In this document: one piece after another, positions 59,201 to 64,000 of the stretch
Numbering within the stretch: position 1 is the stretch's first letter
How the letters are laid out: each line of letters begins with the position of its first letter
Source: Antilocapra americana
Taxonomy: Eukaryota; Chordata; Mammalia; Artiodactyla; Antilocapridae
Length of the DNA: 64,000 nt
Assembly (NCBI GenBank): GCA_007570785.1
Contig: ML660203.1
Span: forward strand, 8,924,638 to 8,988,637
Direction: 5' to 3'
Position numbers and translations under genes: made by a program
Notes under the pieces: generated by a model
What the model was told of the DNA's origin: nothing
The model's database searches: none
Seen by the model: the letters and a program-made list of their open reading frames with translations, nothing else

Positions 59201-59452
59201 TCCTCATCTACTTTGAGGCTGGGTCACCCGAGGGTCTTTCAAATGTTTAAATCCATCCCTTAGTTGCCAAAGCCTGCCTTCTGTGTCCCTTATCGCTGAC
59301 ATGTCCATTGTCTTACTTCTTCTGCAGAATATAACAAAGCCATTCGGAATTACACCCGCTTCGATGACTGGTATCTATGGGTGCAGATGTACAAGGGGAC
59401 TGTGTCCATGCCAGTCTTCCAGTCTCTGGAGGCCTACTGGCCTGGTCTTCAG
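44188..59452 (+). CDS. EDEM2: EDEM2, ER degradation-enhancing alpha-mannosidase-like protein 2, exons 1-8 (3' end beyond window)
   Basis: Joining 44188-44294, 44535-44645, 46657-46696, 48674-48779, 51655-51780, 54207-54418, 56763-56904 and 59328-59452 gives 969 nt (323 codons) in one open frame. It matches mammalian EDEM2 (about 578 aa) to residue 323. EDEM2 is a glycoside hydrolase family 47 protein of the ER lumen that removes the first mannose from Man9 N-glycans to commit misfolded glycoproteins to ER-associated degradation. Seen here: a signal peptide (about 1-21); the [12 protein letters not shown] and LRPLTCDG segments; [23 protein letters not shown], whose E117 is the known essential acid; and the [12 protein letters not shown] motif (257-268). 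Sequons are N90-V-S, N112-A-S and N289-Y-T. All introns are GT-AG with consistent phase. The C-terminal region, with the cysteine used to bind TXNDC11, is outside the window. It is head-to-head with PROCR, about 18.6 kb apart. Confidence 0.97.
44535..44645 (+). CDS. EDEM2: EDEM2 exon 2
   Basis: 111 nt encode residues 36-72 and two bases of Ser73: [20 protein letters not shown] and the TCDGHDTWG segment, the start of the GH47 (alpha/alpha)7 barrel. Acceptor is tgcacag|G; donor is GGCAG|gtagcg. Intron 1 is only 240 nt. Confidence 0.96.
44646..45095. other. EDEM2 intron 2, unique 5' part
   Basis: GC-rich first 300 bases continue the promoter CpG-rich zone; no exon or named repeat. Confidence 0.45.
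45096..45500 (+). repeat. L2 and MIR fragments in EDEM2 intron 2
   Basis: L2 text at about 45100-45350 (CTTCTTGAGATTTCAGCTCA) and reverse MIR at about 45380-45500 (ATCTCCATTTTACAAATGAA). Confidence 0.6.
45509..45698 (-). repeat. Bov-tA SINE in EDEM2 intron 2
   Basis: From ACTGAGCAACTTTCATTTTC (minus end) to GGGGGCTTCCCTTATAGCTC (minus head). Confidence 0.9.
45880..46340 (-). repeat. L1 3'-UTR fragment in EDEM2 intron 2
   Basis: Antisense L1: AAGTGTGTGGCAACCACCAT, TTCTAGCTTTTTGCTGTTCT. Confidence 0.65.
46657..46696 (+). CDS. EDEM2: EDEM2 exon 3 (40-nt exon)
   Basis: A very short exon encoding [13 protein letters not shown] (residues 74-86). Acceptor is ttttacag|T; donor is CTG|gtaagt. The LIDALDTL core is conserved in GH47 and supports the exon despite its size. 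Confidence 0.95.
46830..48673. other. EDEM2 intron 3, mostly unassigned old sequence
   Basis: 46830-47360 resembles an old dispersed repeat (AAGATCACTGGCTACAATGT; CATAGAGGGCTTTAAATGCT). 47920-48180 may be L1/MER debris. No exon besides exon 4 at its end. Confidence 0.4.
48674..48779 (+). CDS. EDEM2: EDEM2 exon 4 (catalytic acid E117)
   Basis: 106 nt encode residues 87-121 plus one base: [15 protein letters not shown], then [16 protein letters not shown]. It holds sequons N90 and N112 and the catalytic Glu117. Acceptor is cctacag|AT; donor is CGAG|gtgagg. Confidence 0.97.
49203..49332 (-). repeat. Bov-tA SINE, partial, in EDEM2 intron 4
   Basis: Contains GAAGCCGCTCAGTCGTGTCC and TCCATCCATGGATTTTCCAA; the tRNA-like half is missing. 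Confidence 0.85.
49590..50960 (-). repeat. Antisense L1 fragments with a CHR SINE, EDEM2 intron 4
   Basis: L1 3'-UTR text at 49590-49740 (TTGAGGTAAATTTACATATAC) and ORF2 antisense at about 49980-50267, resuming at 50413-50930. They are split by a minus CHR SINE at 50268-50412 (CGACCAGGGACTGAACCC on plus). Confidence 0.6.
51030..51175 (+). repeat. MIR in EDEM2 intron 4
   Basis: GGCTTTGGAGTCAGGCAGAC, GACCCTGGGCAAGTCGCTTT, CCTCAGTATCTTTC. Confidence 0.8.
51190..51420 (-). repeat. Bov-tA SINE in EDEM2 intron 4
   Basis: Full minus-strand copy ending GGGCTTCCCAGGTGGCGCTA (minus head). Confidence 0.92.
51655..51780 (+). CDS. EDEM2: EDEM2 exon 5
   Basis: 126 nt encode residues 122-163: [20 protein letters not shown], then [22 protein letters not shown]. 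Acceptor is ctgtag|TG; donor is CCCAG|gtaaga. Confidence 0.97.
51850..53224. other. EDEM2 intron 5, left part
   Basis: Mostly unassigned. MIR-like text lies near 52100-52200 (TTCCCCATCTATCAGATGAC) and L1 3'-UTR-like text near 52630-52720. No extra exon recognised. Confidence 0.4.
53225..53460 (+). repeat. L1 3' end in EDEM2 intron 5
   Basis: AGCTGCTGTATAGCAAAGGG, AGCTGATTCACATTATTGTA, CACCTATACACCAATTTTAA, then (AAAGA)n. Confidence 0.8.
53869..54108 (+). repeat. MER1-type hAT DNA transposon in EDEM2 intron 5
   Basis: CAGGAGTCCCCAAACCCCCG at one end and CCTGGTGCCAAAAAGGTTGT then GGCTGCTGACCTAG at the other; non-autonomous, with internal AGAAACCGGGCCACCCAGCA. It ends about 100 nt before exon 6. 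Confidence 0.85.
54207..54418 (+). CDS. EDEM2: EDEM2 exon 6
   Basis: 212 nt encode residues 164-234: [20 protein letters not shown] through the [20 protein letters not shown] segment to SRSDIGL. I used the acceptor gttcag|CC because it restores Ala164-Phe-Gln; a second AG 8 nt later would break the frame. Donor is GGGCTG|gtaggt. Confidence 0.96.
54490..55119. other. EDEM2 intron 6, unassigned left part
   Basis: No exon or named repeat seen. Confidence 0.35.
55120..55290 (+). repeat. MIR in EDEM2 intron 6
   Basis: GAGTTCTGGCTTTACTCTGT, TGTGTGACCCTGGCCAAGTC; forward MIR. Confidence 0.75.
55291..56018. other. EDEM2 intron 6, unassigned middle part
   Basis: GC-richer than its surroundings, with a G9 run near 55293. 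The open frames here are short and unsupported. Confidence 0.35.
56019..56203 (-). repeat. CHR-type SINE in EDEM2 intron 6
   Basis: Minus-strand head GGGACTTCCTTAATGGTCCA and body with GATCCTGCGTGCTGCAACTG. Confidence 0.88.
56763..56904 (+). CDS. EDEM2: EDEM2 exon 7
   Basis: 142 nt encode residues 235-281: [20 protein letters not shown], then [12 protein letters not shown] and LMAMFL. The DSYFEYL motif is a hallmark of the GH47/EDEM active-site region. Acceptor is tctag|GT; donor is CTAG|gtaaag. Confidence 0.97.
57110..57445 (+). repeat. L2 in EDEM2 intron 7
   Basis: TTCATCCTTTATGGCCCAGC, TTAAATGTCCCTTTGCCCAG, CAGATGAATGTCTGTTGAAT. Confidence 0.75.
57698..57928 (-). repeat. CHR-type SINE in EDEM2 intron 7
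   Basis: Minus-strand head GGGGACTTCCCTGGTGGTCC, tail (TTTA)n on plus. Confidence 0.92.
58118..58266 (-). repeat. Bov-tA SINE, partial, in EDEM2 intron 7
   Basis: CCATGGACTGTAGCCTGCCA and CTTCCCAACCCAGGAATC on plus; truncated before its tRNA-like head. Confidence 0.88.
58385..58972 (+). mobile_element. BovB LINE, 5'-truncated, in EDEM2 intron 7
   Basis: Sense orientation from inside the RT C-terminal part ([35 protein letters not shown]) to the 3' tail. Frameshifts separate the pieces. No endonuclease or FxYADD box remains. Confidence 0.9.
58975..59065 (+). repeat. L1 3' end in EDEM2 intron 7
   Basis: TGGTACACCTGAAACTAACA and TCAACTGTACTCCAATAAAA, abutting the BovB tail. Confidence 0.75.
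59080..59190 (-). repeat. MIR in EDEM2 intron 7
   Basis: GGGTCACAGCTAGCAAGTAG, AGCTGGAGCCAGAATTTGAA; reverse MIR, ending about 140 nt before exon 8. Confidence 0.8.
59328..59452 (+). CDS. EDEM2: EDEM2 exon 8 (last exon in window)
   Basis: 125 nt encode residues 282-323: [20 protein letters not shown], then [22 protein letters not shown], including sequon N289. Acceptor is ctgcag|AA; donor is CTTCAG|gtagga. No following exon is visible to 64000, so intron 8 exceeds 4.5 kb. Confidence 0.97.
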
Positions 59453-60029
59453 GTAGGAGCAATCAGAGAGGGTGGTCTTTTTGCTATGGAATGGGCAAGG
59501 CAAGCTCGTTCTAATGTGTAATTGAAAGCGCTCGAGTATGTTTTATTGGAGGGCTGGATCAGGGAGGGAAGAGAAGCTTAGAGTGAGTCAGACAGATTTA
59601 ATAGTTCTTCCAGACTGAGTTTTTCAGGGGGAGCTTTCAGGCATCAGGAACTGAACTTCTAGTTTGCTGTGGAATGTTGTACAATTCAGAGTACACAGTG
59701 TCTTTTCTGGGTTGGGTGGTTATAGCCGTTGGCAACGACCATTACTCCATTGGACATTTCTGTCAAATATCCTCATTCTTGACAGCTGGCCTAAGGAGGG
59801 CGTGAATGCATTTGGGGCCACTCTGCTGCCATCATTGTGTTTTCCCATTACATGGTCTGACAGCATTGCGGTGGGAAGGGATCTTAGAGCCCATCTAATG
59901 CACCCTCTGGGTGTCCTCAAATATTTAAAATATTTTTATAAGCTGTAAATATTTTTAAATACTTCATATTTAAAATATTTTTATGAACTTTTTTTTAACC
60001 TTAAGAAGTTACAAAAAGGTAATAACGGG

Positions 60030-60222
60030 TAGGGGCTTCCTTGATGGCTCAGATAGTAAAGAATCTGCCTGAAATGCAGGAGACCCGGGTTTGATCCCTG
60101 GGTTGGGAAGATCTCCTGGAAGGGGCTACCTACCCACCCCGGTATTCTTGCCTGGAGAATTCCATGGACAGAGGAGCTTAGCATGCTACAATCTGTGGGG
60201 TCCCAAAGAGTTGGACACGTAG
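60030..60222 (+). repeat. Bov-tA SINE in EDEM2 intron 8
   Basis: GGGGCTTCCTTGATGGCTCA head through AAAGAGTTGGACACG. Confidence 0.92.
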
Positions 60223-62019
60223 ATGGTAGTAAATTTTCTCAGCATAAAAAGAAATGCCCCCCAAAAGAGGAATACAGTGATAAATAAGTCTCAAGCCTGC
60301 ACCCTCAGATTCTCTCCCCAAGCCAGCCCTTATTGCCAGTTTTCTGTACCTCTTTCCAGAAATCCGTATACATAGATATGTATATATTTATGACCCCTTT
60401 TTTTCTTTATATAAATAGGAGCGTTTTATTACTTTTCACTGACTGTCTTGGAGATCATTCTTTATTGATACATATAGATCAATGTTACTTTTTTAAACAG
60501 TTGCCTATATTCCATTGAATAGATACAGCATCATTTATTTAACAAGTTCCCCATTATATACTTTTAGCCAACCCTTTCATTTTACAGATGGGGAAAGAAA
60601 CTCAGAGAGAACTTGTGGACAATATTGAATATTGGTCCAGTTCTTCTAAGATCTTCAAATTTTATTACTTGAGTATCCCCTAAAAGGATTTTAAAAAATT
60701 ATAGTGTCCCTTGCATGTTTTTAATCTTATGAATTTAAATAGTGGCATACCATTCCTTTTTCTCCTCCAACTCATATTTCCATTCTACTACCTCAATAAG
60801 ATTTTATCCTAATTATAATTTTATGCTGAAAGCATTTTATTGGACACTCTATTATATGTCTCTGTGACAAAATTTATTCATATGTAGACATTTAAAATGT
60901 TTTAAAATTTCTCATGCCCACAGGCTCTGAGTATTTATTTTCTTCTGGATTTAGTTACCATTAGTATGTAAATGATTAAAACAACATTTATAGCTTACAA
61001 TTTTTGATGATTATTAACCTGAAAGCAACTTAATTGGAGGTTCATTTCTTAATGAGATTTTTAGGGCTTTTTAAAATTTTAAGTAGTTCATGTATTTGTG
61101 CATGAGGAATGTTGTTGGTTTAGTTGCTCAGTCATGTCCTACTCTTTTGCATCCCAAATATACTAAAATGGGCACAGTTACACATCAATTTTATTCCTGT
61201 TTTTCACTTTTTTTAGATATAAGTGCCTAGGAGCCTGAGTACATAAAATAAGTAGATGGAGGTGGAAGGAGTTTGATAATTGCAGTATCATTCAGTTCTT
61301 TGAAATCATTGAGTTAATAGATTGAACTATATAAAATTACCAGCATTCAACCATTTTTGACCTGAAGAAGTAGCAATATTATATTGTTCAAAGAAAATCA
61401 CATAATGACTTATCATCAAAAATTATTTTTAATGATGTCTCTGCTGACAACTTGACCACTTCCTCTCTCCATTTTTTGAAAGCAAAGAATTGAAAGCCAT
61501 CTGATTTGCAGAAGGATTTGTTACCCAGTGGTTAGAGTCATTCATTTTTCTTAACACCTAAGCTAATATTTTTTGGTTTTGTTTTTCATTACACTAATAT
61601 TTTAAATTTAACCTAGTTGAGTGTTCAGTGTTCCACAGTAAGGTTGGAGATTGTTGGTGGGTGCACCTTGCTTTTGTCAAGTGGTAGAAGGACAGTTGTG
61701 AAAGAGACAGAATGGGTAGCCTGCCTTTGTGTTGGTGATACATTAAGTTGAGGATCTGGAAATCTATTTCCTTAAAACCATTTGTGACTACATTCCTCTT
61801 AAAAAAACCTCCTTGTACCAGCCAGCCATACAACTGATCGCACCTATTGACTGCATGATTTTATTTCTGTGCATATTTTCCAAGAAAATAATTCATCAGG
61901 GAAAGATGCAACTCATATATGGGTATTTCTAGCAGCAAAGTTTATGACAGAGAAAAAACTGGAAATGATCCAAATGTCTAGTAATGAAATAAAAATAAAT
62001 GTATTTTTTTCCTTTTTTT
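60223..62019. other. EDEM2 intron 8, AT-rich unassigned stretch
   Basis: No exon seen. A short Bov-tA remnant lies at 61108-61155 (TTTAGTTGCTCAGTCATGTC) and old L1-like AT-rich text is scattered. Confidence 0.4.
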
Positions 62020-62410
62020 AAATTGTGGCAAAATTCACACAACATAAAATTTACCATCTTAATCCTTTTAAGCATACAGTTCGAAGGAATTTATATTCAT
62101 GTTGTTATGCAGACCACCATCCATCCCCATAACTCTTTTCATCTTGTAAAACTAAAACTCTATACCTTTTAAACACTAACTCTCCATTCTCTATTTCCCA
62201 AGCCTCTTGACAACCAGCGTTATAATTTCTGTCTTTATGATGTTGACTACTCCAGGTATCATATCAATGGAATCACATGGTATTTATTTTCTTGTGACTG
62301 GCTTATTTCATTTAGCATAATGTCAAGTTTCATGCTTGTAACCTATATCAGAATTTCTTTCTTTTTTAGGCTGACTAATATTCCTTTGTGAGTATATATC
62401 ACACTTTGCC
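62020..62410 (-). repeat. L1 3'-UTR fragment in EDEM2 intron 8
   Basis: TCACACAACATAAAATTTAC and ATGGAATCACATGGTATTTA; antisense L1, the same family as at 36.9 kb. Confidence 0.75.
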
Positions 62411-62499
62411 ATCCCAGTTTGTATAGGATTTGTGTGCTTTGTGTATGGCACTTTTCCTGCTTTGAGAAAGGTTTCTGGGGTTATTTCTCTGTGAGATTA

Positions 62500-62660
62500 T
62501 AATAACACTAATAGCTAACATTTAGCTGACAGTTTGGTACATAGAGGTGATAAATATTTATGAAAGAATGATATATGTGTTGGGCATTTTACACAGAATC
62601 ATCACAGCCCATTGAGGTGATGTTCCATAGATGAAGGAAGGAGGACATTAAATTTGTTCA
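62500..62660 (-). repeat. MIR-like fragment in EDEM2 intron 8
   Basis: ACACTAATAGCTAACATTTA and CAGCCCATTGAGGTGATG resemble reverse MIR. Confidence 0.5.
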
Positions 62661-64000
62661 TATCCTCAACAGATATTTGGGTGCCTTCACAAAGCTCATA
62701 GAGAGCAAAACACAAAAAAATTTAGACAAATTCATAAAGTAATAAGTTGCAATCAAGGAAACAGATAAGAGGCTAAAAGAGAGAATATTAGATGGGGACT
62801 TACTTTAGATAAGAAGGACTCTCAGAAGTGATGCTGAAGCTGATACGTGAAGAAGTAGGGGTGGGGGTGATGTTCCAGGCAGAGGAAATATGATGTGTGA
62901 AGGTCTTAGGAGTCAGGAAGGAGTTGGGTGTTTATCTGAGACAAAAGCAGGATGGCCACAGTCCAGGGAAGGGAAAGAACAGTTCATGGAAAGCCAGCAG
63001 AGGCCAGATTGCACAGGGCCTTGAGGGCCACGGTGGCATCTTGACCTTACGCTGAGTCTGGTCAGCATAAGCCTCTGAGTAAGACAGTTACTCTGGCTGC
63101 ATTGGGGAGAGTGGAATAGAGAAGACAAGTTGTAGAACCAGACAGTGAGGAGGCCTTTGAGGTCATCCCAGTGCAAGATGCTATTGAACAAGTGGTGGCT
63201 CTGGAGATAAGTGGGGAAAAATCTTGATGTTTTAGAGAGAGTGAATTGATGGGTGTTGCTGGTAGAATGGATGTAAGGGTCGGGGAAGAAGGAAGAGCCA
63301 AGGATGACCCCCAGCTATCTAGCCAGAGTGGAATCAGTGGAAGGTAGTGCCATTTACTGAAAAGGGAGAGAGATGAGAGTAGAGAGGCAAATTTGTGAGA
63401 GTGAGGGAACCAAGAATTTAGCCTGCAAAATGTCGTTTGTTCTATCCCTGAGACATCCAGTGGAGATGTCAGGAAGGTCAGCTGCTTCCCTGTGAGCTTA
63501 TATTAATATAAATAACTACTTAGAAGCACCTAGTAAAATGACAAGCACCTACATCTTCTGACTCAGCAATCCTAATTCTGGAAATGTATCTTACAGATAC
63601 ATTTCACACGTTTGAGGTGACATAAGTACAGGGTATTTGTTGTAGCATTGATTATTATAGCAAACAGCAAAAGATTGGAAGCAAGTCAACTATCAATAAG
63701 GAGCTAATTAAATTGTGCTCCAAGCAGTGGAATACTATGCAACTGCATAAACAGGAGGCAGGAGATATACTTACTTGGAAAAATTGAGACGTATTGTTAA
63801 ATGAATAAAGCAAACTGCAGAAGAGTATATTGAATAAGCTGTATTTAATGCAGGGGAAGTAATGTATACTCATACACCTTTGCTTATGTTTACAAACTAA
63901 TGCAAAATGATTACTTGCTGGGGTGTAGTGTAGAAGTGAAACTTAGTATAATCAACCGTTTTCTTATTAGAATTTCAAATCAGATGGCTGACTTACCTAT
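62661..64000. other. EDEM2 intron 8, unassigned to window end
   Basis: No EDEM2 exon 9 is found. 62800-63430 resembles an old dispersed repeat (GGCCTTGAGGGCCACGGTGG; ACTCTGGCTGCATTGGGGAG). 63550-63900 has old L1-like text (GAATACTATGCAACTGCATA). Confidence 0.4.

Noticed and set aside
1..64000. CRISPR arrays, operons, phage or bacterial defence systems
   Set aside because: Introns, SINEs and LINEs show mammalian nuclear DNA; the repeated units are dispersed retroelements without regular spacers.

Overview
The window is mammalian nuclear DNA from a ruminant, most likely a bovid. It is dense in BovB LINEs, Bov-tA/BOV-A2 SINEs and CHR-type tRNA-Glu SINEs, a combination that marks Ruminantia. Older pan-mammalian repeats (L1, L2, MIR, Tigger, MER1, MLT1) lie between and beneath them. 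Species cannot be fixed from the sequence alone. Only two protein-coding genes are supported, and both are ordinary vertebrate genes with clear intron-exon structure.

Layout: (1) 1-21.1 kb is intergenic and almost entirely repeats, including a Tigger1 DNA transposon carrying five later insertions (9.73-12.5 kb), an antisense L1 with nested SINEs (12.5-16.5 kb) and an L1 with an internal inversion (7.35-9.73 kb). (2) 21.1-25.5 kb holds PROCR (endothelial protein C receptor) on the minus strand: four complete coding exons, 242 codons, no frameshift. (3) 25.5-44.0 kb is the space between two head-to-head genes. It is mostly repeats, including BovB copies at 28.2-29.0 and 33.0-35.1 kb, with one GC-rich, apparently non-repeat block near 31.1 kb. 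(4) 44.06-64 kb holds EDEM2 (ER-degradation-enhancing alpha-mannosidase-like 2) on the plus strand: exons 1-8, 323 codons. The last exons lie beyond the right edge.

The order and divergent orientation of PROCR and EDEM2 match human 20q11.22, so the left 21 kb is probably part of the PROCR-MMP24 intergenic interval; no MMP24 exon was recognised. The two genes do not work in one pathway. PROCR is a cell-surface receptor for protein C/activated protein C, and EDEM2 is an ER glycoprotein-degradation mannosidase.

I found no previously undescribed biological system. The most useful second-look items are a tandem NAGNAG acceptor in PROCR exon 4, a 32-base G tract in PROCR intron 1, a GC-box cluster in PROCR intron 2, an in-frame uORF with a weak main start context in EDEM2, and two twin-priming-type inversions (one L1, one BovB). 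Repeat boundaries are estimated by eye and are good to about 10-30 bases.
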